Assembly (NCBI GenBank): GCA_009667805.1 | Contig: CM019072.1 | Location: 41,236,654 to 41,300,653, forward strand | Direction of reading: 5' to 3' | Source: Leptobrachium leishanense | Lineage: Eukaryota; Chordata; Amphibia; Anura; Megophryidae | DNA length: 64,000 nt | Shown: positions 10,537-23,541 of the stretch, piece by piece | Layout: every line of letters begins with the position of its first letter | How positions within the stretch are numbered: position 1 is the first letter of the stretch | Program-made: the position numbers and the translations under genes | The notes under the pieces: model-generated | Databases searched by the model: none | Seen by the model: only the letters and a program-made list of their open reading frames with translations | Told to the model about the DNA's origin: nothing

Positions 10537-11496
10537 ATGCCCCCAAAACTAAAAAAATCCCAACCTCCGGGCCGCCTCCACTCTTTGTTTGGCGATCGCA
10601 CGCCAGGCCCGGAACCCGCTGCCTCACCCAAGATGGCGGCCGCCACCCCGCGCTCTCCTGATAACGGCCCGGCCACGAGAGGGGACATAGAGAGATTACT
10701 CTCCACGTTTCGCGCTGACATCAAGGGGGACATACAGGAAGGCCTGGCGGTGGTGAGGGCCGAGATCGATGCGGTGGGGGCACGAATGGACGCTCTAGAA
10801 AGGGCAAACGATGCCTCAGTTAAAGTTTATAATGACATGGCTCAACATTTGGAGGCCCTTACTGAGGAAGCGCACCAACTACAGAGAGCACAAGAAGATC
10901 AAGATAACAGGTCCCGGCGGAACAACGTGTGCCTCAGAGGGGTCCCAGGAGATGTTACAGACCTACAGGACTTTATGCACAGGTACCTGCTCAGTCTCTT
11001 GCCTGATACCCCCCCGGAACACTGTTTATTCGACAGGGTACACAGAGCCTTAAGACCCCGACCGCGCCCTGGAGAACGCCCTAGAGATATTATCGCTAGA
11101 TTTCATTATTACGGGATAAAAGACGCGGTGGTCGCAGCCGCTAGAACGCAAACTCCGTCCATTGACAACGTTATGCCGAAACTGTTTATTGATCTTTCTC
11201 CAACTACTTTACAAAATCGTCGCTCCTTTAAACCTATCACGGACCAACTGATTGCGCATAACATCAGATATCGCTGGGGGTTCCCGTTTAAACTTGTGGT
11301 ATCCCATCACGGATCTACGCATGTTCTGGAAGACCTGCAGAGGGCTGACCGCTTTCTTCATGCTCTGGGCCTGGCAGACACGCGAGCCTCCCCGCCACGA
11401 GAGAGGCCCTTCGCACCGCAGAGGATGGAGACTGAATGGTCTCAGGCCTCACTAAACGATCGCCGGCCGCAACCCTCGCCGCCTCCTCCACCATGA
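10537..11496 (+). CDS. L1 ORF1 protein, apparently intact (319 aa)
   Basis: L1 ORF1p binds element RNA as a trimer and acts as a nucleic-acid chaperone in the ribonucleoprotein particle. The protein has a basic, proline-rich N terminus (residues 1-50), a coiled coil (about 50-125, with MDALERANDASVKVYNDM and ALTEEAHQLQRAQEDQ), an RRM starting at RSRRNNVCLRGVP (about 128) with RVHRALRPRPRP and the basic RPRDIIARFHYYGIKD, and a C-terminal domain with IRYRWGFPFKLVV. The length is normal for the family. The start is the ATG 151 bp from the element 5' end, and there is no internal stop. It remains open although ORF2 of the same copy is broken. Confidence 0.88.
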   Translation: MPPKLKKSQPPGRLHSLFGDRTPGPEPAASPKMAAATPRSPDNGPATRGDIERLLSTFRADIKGDIQEGLAVVRAEIDAVGARMDALERANDASVKVYNDMAQHLEALTEEAHQLQRAQEDQDNRSRRNNVCLRGVPGDVTDLQDFMHRYLLSLLPDTPPEHCLFDRVHRALRPRPRPGERPRDIIARFHYYGIKDAVVAAARTQTPSIDNVMPKLFIDLSPTTLQNRRSFKPITDQLIAHNIRYRWGFPFKLVVSHHGSTHVLEDLQRADRFLHALGLADTRASPPRERPFAPQRMETEWSQASLNDRRPQPSPPPPP

Positions 11497-11658
11497 CTGA
11501 TGTCTCCTCACTCTGCCACATGAGGCCTGCACGAGGTTGCAGGGACTTTGATGTTATTGTAGTTCATTTGGATACGGAACTTATCTAAGTTTTTACACTA
11601 CAACCTCATTGGGATGATGAGTCTCCGATTGGATCCAATCGAGATCAGGATTTTGACC
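11497..11658 (+). other. L1 inter-ORF spacer, left of the Tc1 insertion
   Basis: This non-coding spacer follows the ORF1 stop. It is continuous in origin with 13229-13711 once the Tc1 element is removed. Confidence 0.6.
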
Positions 11659-11660
11659 TA

Positions 11661-13226
<1,566 letters not shown>

Positions 13227-13228
13227 TA

Positions 13229-13711
13229 GGTGACGCCACTTGGTGGATGTCGCTGACCACCCCTCCGCCCAGGGCTCTGGGCACCCTTCTAGGTTTCCCC
13301 CTTGAAGTGGATAATTACCGGGAGTGGACGAAACCCGAGACTGTTTCCCTAATGGATGGGATCTTCGTTGGATTGCTTTTTTTTTGCAATTCGAGTTAAA
13401 ATGTGTGTGTATTCCTTTTTTCTGCGATTTATTTTTTCCTTTTTGCTTTTTTTCTTTTTCTCTCTTTTTGCAAACATTTTTACCTTTTGGTTTTCTTTTT
13501 CCCATTTTTTCTTTTTCTTCCTTTTCTTTTCCGATCAAGGTCTCGAAAGGTCAGGTAAACTGTGGTCATATGTTGATGTATGTGAATTGGTATACCGCTC
13601 GGGTGTTCTAGGTTTTCTACTGCCATTTTCTCCTGCCTTCACTCTTCTGCCCTGTTTAAGCGCGACAGAGACTGTTAGCTCCCAGCTGCTTCCCCTATAT
13701 TTTTCCCTGCA
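13229..13711 (+). other. L1 inter-ORF spacer with T-rich tract
   Basis: After the right TA of the Tc1 element the L1 spacer resumes. Positions 13375-13535 are strongly T-rich on the plus strand. The short open frames here are low-complexity Phe/Ser/Leu runs and not genes. Confidence 0.6.
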
Positions 13712-16700
13712 ATGCCACTACATGTAATTTCGCATAATGTAAAAGGGTTTAATAATCCAATGAAACGACGTAAGGCGATGCGATCCTACGTTTCTCTGGG
13801 AGCGGACATTCTCCTCCTACAGGAAACGCATTTCGCTCAGGGTAAATCCCCTAGATTTTTTGATAAACGATTCCCGCTGCATTACCATGCCTGTGCAAAT
13901 ACGAAACACCGGGCAACCTCCATTTTTTTCCGCTCCCACATTAATTTTGTACTTCGTAGAAAAGTGTCAGATAAGGAGGGAAGGTTTCTGTTTCTTCAGG
14001 GCACTATTGACAATAGATCGATAACACTACTCAATGTCTATGCTCCTAACACCAGGGATCCTGCTTTTTATGACCGGCTCCTGACTCTGTTAGAACCCTT
14101 CCCTGGGGGGGAGGTGATCATCGGGGGCGACTTTAACTCCATCCTTGACCGGGTTTTAGATAGATCTACCACCCCTACTCAGTCTGAGTCTCATCCTAAC
14201 CGCCCAGTCCTTAAAGATTTCTTGCTACAAACCCAAATAGTAGATGCATGGCGCCTCCTACACCCCACGACAAGAGACTACACATTTTACTCCCACCCGA
14301 ACACAACATACACGAGAATTGATTTTGTCTTTGTCCCCCAACGGGCGGTGAGAGATGTGCTATCTGCTAAGATCCATGAGATAACATGGTCAGATCATGC
14401 CCCTCTCAGTGTGGTCTTGCAGATGGCTCCAGGGGCTCCCCCGCCCTCCCTGGCGCCTTCCAGACGCCCTGTTGTTGAGACCGGAAGTCGCTACTGAATT
14501 GGACCTAGCGTTAGCGATCTTCGTTCTGGATAACAACCCCGCACACTATCATCCAGATCTGTTGTGGACCACCCATAAGGCGGTCTTAAGGGGCCGACTA
14601 ATAGGTCTACAAGCGGCCCACTATAAGAAACTGCGCTCCCAAATGACGGATCTGACTGCTACTCTCGCTACTTTAGAGAGATCACATAAAGCTCAACCTG
14701 ACCCATTGATCTGGAACAGAATAGTGACTACCAGGGGGGAACTGAATTCCCTACAGACAGAGAGGGCACTAGGCGACCTCCATAGGGTCGGACAGCTATT
14801 TTTTGAGAAGGGTAACAAGCCAGACGCCATGCTAGCCCGCAAACTGCGCGCCCTGCGTAAGCGTAACTCTATAGCGAAAATCCAGAGATCAGGGGATTCC
14901 CCGGCAGTAACTCCGTCAGAAATAGCGGAAGAATTTGCGCGCTATTATTCTAAGTTGTATGACGGTACGACAGCCCCATCTGATGACCAGAAACAACAAA
15001 AGATTCGCTCATTTTTAGAACAATTGCCACTACGATCTTTGACCCGACCGCAGGCGAATGCGTTGGCGACCCCAATTACTACTGAGGAGATCCTCCCACT
15101 ACTGAAAGAACTCCGAACATCTAAAGCCCCAGGCCCGGACGGGTTTAGCCCCCTATACTATAAGAAATTCCGAACTCAATTAGCCCCACTCCTAGCTAAT
15201 ATGTATAATGGCTTCCTGGAAGGCAAAACCCCTCCCAAAGAGCTGCTGGCCGCCTCCATAGTGGTGATTCCCAAGGAAGGGAAGGATCCTTCTACTTGCG
15301 CTAGCTAAAGCCCAATATCACTACTGAATGTAGACATGAAAATTTATGCAAAGGTCTTAGCTACGCGTTTGAGCCACATTCTGCCGTCCCTAGTGCATCC
15401 TGACCAGGTCGGTTTTATCCCGTCTCGCGGAGCCCCTGATAATATCCGCCGCACGGTGAACCTACTCTCTATAGCGCACGCCTCCAAACAACCATCACTA
15501 CTGCTTTCCCTCGACGCTGAGAAGGCTTTTGATCGAGTGGACTGGACATATTTATGGGAGGTCTTGAGGAGGTTTGGTGTGGGAGACAGGATGATAAGGG
15601 GTATTCGTGCACTTTACACTTCGCCAACGGCCTCAGTAACGACTATGGGAGGGAGGTCCAGACCATTCGACATTTTAAATGGTACGCGTCAGGGTTGCCC
15701 CCTGTCCCCACTTCTGTTCGCCCTATGCCTTGAACCCCTGGCGGAACAGATAAGGGGTCACCCAGATATTTCAGGAATAGCAGCGGGCGACAAAAACTAT
15801 AAGCTGAGTCTTTTCGCAGACGATATCTTACTCACGATAACCCGACCCCTTGTTTCATTACCGAACCTATACAGTTGCCTCTCCTCCTTCGGTGCCCTCT
15901 CTGGCTACAAAATTAATATTGCCAAATCTGAAGCTTTAAATATTGCATTACCTCAGGAGGTTGTTACACATTTACGGGAATCATTCACCTTTCGTTGGTG
16001 TCCCCAACGACTCAAATACCTGGGGATCTACCTCACCGCTCACGTGTCGCAGCTCTACACCTCTAACTATCCTGACATGATTAAGCACATCAAATCCCTA
16101 CTGCGGCAATGGTCCTCCTACTCCATCTCCTGGATGGGCCGTATTTATGCCCTTAAAATGACAGCACTCCCGAAACTTCTGTATCTTTTCCGCACCTTAC
16201 CGGTCCCCCTACCACTGATGATCCTACCCGACCTCCAGTCAGCCTTTTACCGCTATGTATGGCAGGGGAAGAAACCGAGAGTTTCCAGACTGATACTACG
16301 CCGCCCTAAAATACATGGGGGCCTTGCAGTCCCTGACCTAGCCCTGTACTATAAATCGGCACAGTTGACACAACTCCTCCAATGGTCCTCTAGAAGGGGT
16401 AGGATCTGTTGGGTTGACATAGAGAACGACTATGTTGCCCCTTCATGCTTATCACAGGTTCCCTGGAGACAGATCTCCTCGACAGAAAGAGGTCGCTTAT
16501 TGCCCACCACTACTCATTCATTGGATATATGGTCTAAGGTCAAATACCGTATGTCCCTCACCACCACTACATCTGGTCTGCTACCCCTGCGAGATAACCC
16601 GCTCTTCCCTCCATGGTGTGGGGAGGAGGGCCGAGCTTTTGGTGGTGGCTAGGGAAGGGTTTTACGACACTAGGAGCGGTGCTATTGCAGGGGAAATTCC

Positions 16701-17491
16701 CCCGGTGGGAATACTTTAGAGAGTCACATGATATCCCTTTACGAGAGTTTTATAGATATTCTCAAATTCAACATTTTGTATGTAGTCGTCTGACTATGGG
16801 CACCCCTGTAGAGACCTCATTTGAAAGCCTAGTAATGAGAAGCTCAAGCACAGCAGGAGCGATATCCCAAATATATAATCTTCTCCTCCGCCCGTCTCTC
16901 GAATGCCCGTGCTCGTACCAGCCCCTATGGGAAATAGATCTGTGTCGCCACCTAACCAGGGAGGAATGGGAGGCAATAAAGGAGTCCTCGATGGGGATAA
17001 CAACATGTACTCTGATAAAAGAAAATTGCTATAAGCTCCTCTCCAGGTGGTACCTGGACCCGGTCCGCTTACAGAAAATCTATCCTGCGCTAACTGGCTT
17101 GTGCACTAGGGGTTGTGGCAAACGTGGAACATTTTATCACATGTGGTGGGAGTGTGGGCTCGTAACCGTACTGTGGTCCTCAGTTTTCGCTATGATCTCC
17201 AGTGCTCTTGGTTTGCCAGTGCCCCCTGACCCCACTTTGGCCTTGCTTAATAGCCCGTCCTGACGTCATGGTCTATCTCGCTCTTCCCTCCGACTAGCCC
17301 ATCGTATTTGTACTTCCACCAGCATATGTATAGCTCGCTCCTGGAAACGAGACCTCCCCCCCGTACCGGAGATAGTTGCGAAGGTGTGGTATATCTATAA
17401 AATGGAATGTCTAACAGCTCAACTACACGATACGCTCCAACAATGCACAAAGATCTGGGAACCTTGGCTTACGACACAGGCCATCACGTAG
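13712..17491 (+). pseudogene. L1 ORF2: endonuclease plus reverse transcriptase, decayed
   Basis: ORF2 nicks target DNA and reverse transcribes element RNA. The N-terminal APE-like endonuclease starts at 13712 (MPLHVISHNVKGFNNP) and shows LLLQETHF, NVYAPN, IIGGDFNSILD and, at its end, WSDHAPLSVVL. A frameshift near 14450 moves to the next frame, where the linker and RT begin (SKAPGPDGFSPLYYK). A stop at 15306-15308 interrupts the finger region. RT motifs AEKAFDRVDW, NGTRQGCPLSPLLFALCLE and LFADDILLT lie in 15336-16652. Another shift near 16630 leads to the C-terminal cysteine-rich region (CTRGCGKRGTFYHMWWEC). After a stop at 17263 the last part, in a further frame, ends at 17491. The total is about 1,260 codons, normal for L1. 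Three or more lesions make it inactive. Confidence 0.9.
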
Positions 17492-17795
17492 TTGGGTATA
17501 GAACTGTTGGACCTAGAGACCTTGATCTAAAAAACTTTTTTTTTTTTTTCTCTTCTTCTCTTTCTTTCTTCTCCCTGTTTATTATTTTTGTAGTTAATAC
17601 TGTAAGTTTCATATAATTGATTCGCATGTCCTTTCGAGGCATCGTTATGTCTCAGGGAAAGAAAGCAGGTTCAGTTTCTTTATATTATTTGTTTAATCTT
17701 GTTACTGCCTCCCTGAGATTATGCATCGCTCTATGGGCTTCCAGGAGCGCCTTGTTGCTGTATTACTGAAAAAACAATAAAAATTATGTTACAAA
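17492..17795 (+). other. L1 3' UTR and poly(A) tail
   Basis: It contains a T-rich run near 17537, an AATAAA signal (17776) and an A tract ending at the target duplication. Confidence 0.75.
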
Positions 17796-18881
17796 AAAAA
17801 ATTACATATGGGGTCTTGTTACATTTTTTTGGGGGGAATTACGTGATTTTTAGCAAACGCACCCCATAGAAAAAAATCATTAGTGCAGCATCATTGTTTA
17901 CAATTTAATTGAAAAGGGAACAATATTGCTGCATTAATAAAAATAACACAAAAAAACACATGCAGGGTTATTCAGAGAGCGTGAAAAGCAGGAGAATGGC
18001 TGGAGAATGAAAAATTCTAGGTCAAAATAGCCGATTTGGAAAGTGAGATGAAAGGGAGAATTTTTCTGGTTTGGCTATTTTGACCTAGAATTTTTCATTC
18101 TCCAGTCATTCTCCTGCTTTTCACGCTCTCTGAGTAACCCTGATGGTTTTTATATATTTTTTTTATTTTTGAATTTTATTTTGCCTTACTCTTAACCTGG
18201 TCATGTTTGGTTGGTATCATTTGAAAGGCCATGCTCAGGCCTTTCAAATGACACCCTAGATGACCCCCTAGCTGCCACCATTCAGTAGATATGGGGGTTC
18301 AAAGGAATCCCCCATCTCCACCAGGGGATCTCCTTAGGAAATCCCCAGGCAGCTAAGGATTCCCCGGCTAACTGACGTCATCACGTCATGCGCGATGACG
18401 TCAGATAGCGAGGGGGGACCCGGAGGTGGAGCTGCCATCCAAGATGGGGGCCCCCATCGAGCTAGGCTGCGATTCTGCGCCGGACGGCGCTGAATCTCGG
18501 CCCGGTGCCTAAGAGGTTAAAGCCAGGCACTGCTTTAAAGGGGAGACTCTCCCCTTTTAAGCGGTGCCTGGCTTTTCTTTGTGGGACCTCCCGATCGGGA
18601 GGGATTCGAAAGGATCTCCCCTCCCTTTCAGGCGATCTCCCAGCATTGGCGGGGGGTCGCCTGAAAATGACATCAACACGCATGCGCGATTACATAATTT
18701 TGCACGGGGAGGCCCATAAATTCGCCATCTGACTTCAAGGAAGTCAGAACGCCGAGGGACCCCGGAGAGAGAGGTGAGTATCTCTCACTGGGCCCCCGGT
18801 AGCGGATGACGTGTGGGGAACGTCCTCCAAATATAGTGGGAGTCTATGAGGACGTTCCCCACGTCCTCCACAGCTAAGGGG
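17796..18881. mobile_element. TTAA-type (piggyBac-like) element, second part, hairpin-rich
   Basis: It continues the element broken by the L1 and ends in AGCTAAGGGG followed by TTAA at 18882-18885. It carries several perfect or near-perfect hairpins: GGTATCATTTGAAAGGCC with its complement (18210-18254), a CGTCATCACG/CGCGATGACG pair (18375-18400) and AAGCCAGGCACTGCTTTAAA with its complement (18520-18575). It has no coding capacity. A separate palindromic MITE sits inside at 17963-18142. Confidence 0.65.
17963..18142. mobile_element. 180-bp palindromic MITE, CAGGG family copy 1
   Basis: The termini are CAGGGTTATTCAGAGAGCGT and its complement. The arms pair over almost the full length around a short centre (GGAAAGTGAGATGAAAGGGA region). 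The flanking 3-bp duplication is ATG at 17960-17962 and 18143-18145. A near-identical copy is at 51578-51758, and a diverged relative at 52444-52619. There is no coding capacity. Confidence 0.85.
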
Positions 18882-18983
18882 TTAAAACCTCTGTTAGGCG
18901 AAGTGAATACAATTTTTTATAGACTCTGTCTTCACGGATAATGTTGCTTCACTGTCAAGATATGTTTATAATGTTGTTACATT

Positions 18984-19831
18984 TTGACTGCTCTGACCAA
19001 GGTGACTAATGATTTAGTTGCAGCTAAAACCAAAGGTCACTTCTCCCTGCTTATTCTTCTCCACCTTTCCGCTGCATTCAACACTGTTGACCACCCTCTC
19101 CTGCTCCTCACACTGCGTCATTTTGACGTCAGTGACAGAGCTCTCTCCCGGTTCTCTTCTTATCTCTCTTCGCTCCTTCAGTGTCTCCTTCGCTGGTGTC
19201 TCTTCACCACCGCTTCCTCTCTCGGTTGGGGTGCCTCAAGGCTCTGTTCTGGGCCCCCTACTCTTTTCAATCTATACTGCCTCATTTCTTCCTATGGACT
19301 ACAATATCTTTTCTATGCTGATGACACCCAAAACTTTCCTCCCCTGAACTCTCTCCTCTTGTCTTGGACCGTGTCACAGCCTGCCTACCGGCTGTCTCCG
19401 ACTGGATGACCTCCCGTTTCCTAAAGCTCAACCTCTCTAAAACTGAACTTCTCATCTTTCCTTCCTCTAAATCCTCCATTCTTGCGCCCATTTCCCTTCA
19501 GTTGAATGGTGCCACCATTACTTCTATCTCTCAGACTTGTTGCCTAGGGCTCCTCTTGGACTCCGATCTATGCTTTACTCCTTGCATCCAGTCACTAACC
19601 AAATCTTGCTACTTCCACCTAAAAGACATTGCACACATCCCTCCTTTTCTTAATCCAGACTCTTCTAAAATTCTCATCCAAGCTCTTATTATCTCCTGCC
19701 TTGACTACTGTAACCTCCTTCTCTCTGGCCTTAACAGATCCCAGACTTTCCCTCTGCAGTCTGTTATGAATGCCTGTGCCAGAATCATAAACCTCACATA
19801 CCGCACCGCTCACCTCACCCCTTTGGGGTAA
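18984..19831 (+). pseudogene. L2-type LINE reverse transcriptase fragment, frameshifted
   Basis: The palm motifs are spread over frames: a decayed motif A ([17 protein letters not shown]), [19 protein letters not shown] in a second frame, then FYADDTQ back in the first, followed by the thumb block FLKLNLSKTELLIFP and LIISCLDYCNLLLSGL in a third frame (19364-19831). The order is that of L2/CR1-clade enzymes, and the 3' part matches the fragment at 9400-10148. It is truncated at both ends and inactive. Confidence 0.82.
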
Positions 19832-20098
19832 TGAGGGAATATCATACACCTGGCCATAGAATAGCTGAGAAGCCAATTGTCCCATTACCTTTGGTCCCTT
19901 AACAAGTGGGAAGCACATCTGCAAACTGCTGTAAGTCCTACACCGTTCACCTGAGTTGGATGTACATACCCTCAAATTAAAGCTGACAGTCTGCAGTTAA
20001 AGCACATTGTGTTTGTTCCATTCCAACTCCATTGTGGTGGTGTATAGAGCCAAAGATGTTAGAATTGTGTTGATGTCCCAATATTTCTGGACCTGAAT
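19832..20098. mobile_element. Tc1/mariner element end, truncated
   Basis: The sequence ends with GTTGATGTCCCAATATTTCT and GGACCTGAATGTA, typical of a mariner-type inverted repeat next to TA. The interior has the GTGGTGGTGTATAGAGCC block known from such elements. Only one end is present. The other side joins the L2 fragment directly. Confidence 0.6.
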
Positions 20099-21570
20099 GT
20101 ATACAGTATTAACTAACTTCCTGCGGTTTGTGTTTAGCTGTAAATTATCTTTTACTCATTTACTGTGCCCACGAATATTATAAATAATTTTTCTCGTCAT
20201 TAAATGGCCTTTCTAAAGATACCATAATTTTCATCATATACTTTACTATTAAAAAAAATATGATAGAAAAACTGGTTTCCTGTGCCTGTCATACTTTGTA
20301 TCCGCCACTACAGGAAGCTGAGGGAGCTGCCTGGGCCCCTATCTGTCAATCAGAGGCCAGCCTCCAATGCAGGTATTTTTTGAATTGCTTGAACCAATGG
20401 TGCTTTCCCATTGGTTGAAGCTAATCCACTGCTCTGTCAGGGCCTCTCTGAGGCTCTGACTAGCATTGTGCAGTAAGTAGGCAGTTCTACTGTCCTATTT
20501 GAACAGACTCATGGCTTCAGACGTCCTGAGTAGCCTACGCGATTAGCGTAGCGGCGAAGCATACCACCGCTACCCAAATTGTGTAGGCTGTAAAAACACT
20601 GAGCACTGCATGCAGAGGAAGAGGACAGAGCTGACGGCAGGGGAGTGAGGAGCAGGTGAGTTTAATTGTTATTTTAATGCTTAATGGAAGGATCTGCCTC
20701 ACCTGCCTACCCTGATTGCACGTCCCTGGTGTAGGTTCCAGGGTTGTGCAAGGTGGGGGCGGAGCCAGCTAGTCACTCAGCCGGCTGCCTTTTGCCAGCT
20801 GAGGGACTAACTTCCTGAGCAGCTCCCGGAGAGCTGCATCCAGCGGCACTCATCTTTTGAAGCGGAGCCACTCAGATGGAGTCTCCTGTGGGGATTGGAA
20901 GCCTTTATGCAGATATTGGCTGGCTGCTTGCACGGACCGCTCAGCATTCTCAGCTGCTGGACTGCTAATGCTGCAATCTGTCAGCTGACCCACCCTGCAG
21001 CCAATCAGCCTACCGGGCAAACACCAGTGCGCCCGATGGCCAGTCCAGGCCTGGTTTCACGTATCTAGTGAAAGGGCATAGTGAAATTCTAACATTAGTA
21101 AACAGTCTACATTTCCTACTCCAAGAAGTGTGTGACTGCTTGTTGAACTCTGATCCTCTGGGTAACGTCTCTGTGATGCCAGGGCTACCAGTCAGGTGGC
21201 CTGGAGACTAAATGCTGGCCCCTTGAGTGGTTCTGTATCTGAGAGGGGATGGCCAGAAAAACAGACTGGTCTGATCTGGGAACTTTGAAGAGTACCCCAG
21301 TTTGTTACAGTCACCTGTCAAGGGGTTGGATATATAAGACAGCAAGTGAACAGTCAGTTCTTAAATATGTGAAGTAGTAAAAATGGTCAAATAGTGATAG
21401 CTAGACTACTGGGTGAGAGCATCGCTAAAACGTCAAGTCTTGTGGGGTGTTCCTGGTATTCAGTGGCTAGTGCCTAACAAAAGTGGTGCAAGGAAAAACA
21501 ACCTGTGAAATGGTGTAGGGTCATGGGCACCCAAGGCTCATTGATGCACATGGGAAGCAAAGGCAAGCCC
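20099..21570. other. Non-coding, no gene recognised
   Basis: Mixed-composition sequence with local short repeats. I see no supported gene or element boundary. Confidence 0.4.
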
Positions 21571-21574
21571 ATCT

Positions 21575-21860
21575 GATCTGATCACACAGAGCTACTGCAG
21601 CTCACATTCCTGAAAAACTTAATGCGAGGCGAGATCCAGCAGGTCATGTGATTGGCAGGGGGAAACTCTATGGACTCCATTGAGAGGATGCGTGCGGCGG
21701 AGCTCAGCGCTGCCGCGCACATCCCGGGGCTAGCGCCCGGTAACAATGCAGGCAGCTTTATAAGTGCCTGCATTGTAATCTCCTGGTAAAACGGGGGCGC
21801 TAGGGAGGAAACTACGGGTGCAGTTTTTCTCCCTAGCGCTCCCGTTTTAACGTGAGGAAT
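21575..21860. repeat. Hairpin-bearing dispersed repeat, inverted copy at 35680-35935
   Basis: The block AAAACGGGGGCGCTAGGGAG pairs with CTCCCTAGCGCTCCCGTTTT at 21790-21849, and TGCAGGCA...TGCCTGCA pairs at 21747-21775. The same modules, in reverse order, are seen at 35684-35935, including GACTCCATTGAG and CAGGTCATGTGA. No coding content. Confidence 0.6.
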
Positions 21861-22981
21861 GTCATTTAGCCCTTAGTTCATCATAAAAAATTCACAGAAA
21901 AAGTACCAATGTGCCCCCAAAATCTTGCCCACACATACAATATTGTTACAGTTACAGTTACAAGTTTTATTTGTGAAATAGCTGAAAAACGTACAGATCC
22001 CCAAATACACAGACAGCTCACCAGATTCAAGGTGGCGTTTCTTGGAACAGGGAAAAAATCCTTTGCTGCAAAAATGCCCGCTTTAATGACTGATGAGAGC
22101 TTTCTCTCTTGCCTGCCGGGATATATCACTGTAATGAGCATGGAAAGCCCACTGGTGGTTCTCTGAGTGTGGTGAACATGCATCTACAATAGTGAGCCAC
22201 AAACTCGGGTAAGAAATAAATGGAGGAGACGAATTTGCCAGTGTGTTTTTAATGTACAGTACGTGGACACTACCACCAAAAAATGTAATGTTCTTATTTT
22301 GTTTATTTTATGTTGCTGATATCTTACAAGTACTTTGTTTTTTCCATGTGTGTTAAGAAAATATTTTAATCTATATGTTTTACTGTCTGCATCTGTTTTA
22401 TGATGTTTAATGTTGTAGCCCTCTCCGTGTGTCTTTACAGCACTTGCTCCTCAGTGTGGGACACTGGACACAGACTGGAGTCTATGATTCAGGATTCCAG
22501 AAATCTGACTCATAGCTACACCTGCATATGTCTGGAAGGTGATGAAAGTTACCTCCCAGATACATGCAAGGTATCCAGTGTCGAAAGCAGGCATGTACTA
22601 TCGGGAGACTCCTGGTGCCCAAAAAATCCTAAAAAATAAATAAAGAGACTTTTTGCTGCAGATTAAAATAATAAATCTTTTAAAAAATATTTAATAAAAA
22701 CAGGAATATTTATCGAAACCTACGGGATTCACCTAACTAAACCTGCCGAATGAAACCACCAAAAATCAGGGCATTTCACTGACATTTGGTGGTGTTCAGT
22801 GTTCTCTGAATAGATTAACCATTACTTCTCTATGGGAATTTCACTGTCATCATAGATCATCATATTTTGATGGCAATTCGCAATATTTGGTGAAGCGCCA
22901 GCATTTTGAATAGTCGAATGGCCACGAAAATGTACCGTACGGGAAAATTCACTGTTCTGTGCAATTTCATAGCCAATACGA
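21861..22981. other. Non-coding, no gene recognised
   Basis: There is a small inverted structure around 21940-21965 (GTTACAGTTACAG) and AT-rich sequence. I see no supported feature. Confidence 0.4.
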
Positions 22982-22989
22982 CTCACTAT

Positions 22990-23533
22990 TAGGCTTGTGC
23001 ACCGATTTTTTTTTCGGTTCGATTCGATTTTTCGGATTTTTAAACTTTTCGATTCGGCTCGTTTCGACCGATTTCTGTTTCGATTCGGTTCGGCTCGACT
23101 CGTTTTTCGTGTACATTTTTTCTTGGAATTTCGACCATTTTTCGTATTTTCGTGTCACTTAGCTCGTTTTTGTATCGACTTTTCGTATTTTCGGGACTTT
23201 TCGTTTTTCGGAATTGTAAATGGTTTCGGAATATCGACCATTTTTCGTATTTTCGTGTCACTTAGCTCGTTTTTTGTATCGACTTTTCGTATTTTCGAAA
23301 ATTTTCGTTTTTCCGGAACGTCTGTTCTCCTCGTTTCAAAGCAATAAATTTCGATTTGACACATTTCAAGTACATTCGAAAATTCCGAAAATATTTTGTT
23401 TCGGCTCGGAAAACTTTTCGGATCTGCCATTTTCGGATCTAAAATTTTTTGGAAAATCGGCCGCATCCGAAAACACGAATCGGGAAATTTCGTGAAAATT
23501 CCAAAATTCCGAAAACCGAAACGCACATCCCTA
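22990..23533. mobile_element. hAT-type MITE with TTCG-rich interior
   Basis: The ends are TAGGCTTGTGCACCG and CGCACATCCCTA, imperfect inverted repeats of hAT type. The flanking 8-bp duplication CTCACTAT is perfect (22982-22989 and 23534-23541). The interior consists mainly of TTCG/CGAA-rich variable motifs such as TTTCGTATTTTCG, some of them repeated about 120 bp apart. It produces long spurious reading frames on both strands. Confidence 0.9.
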
Positions 23534-23541
23534 CTCACTAT

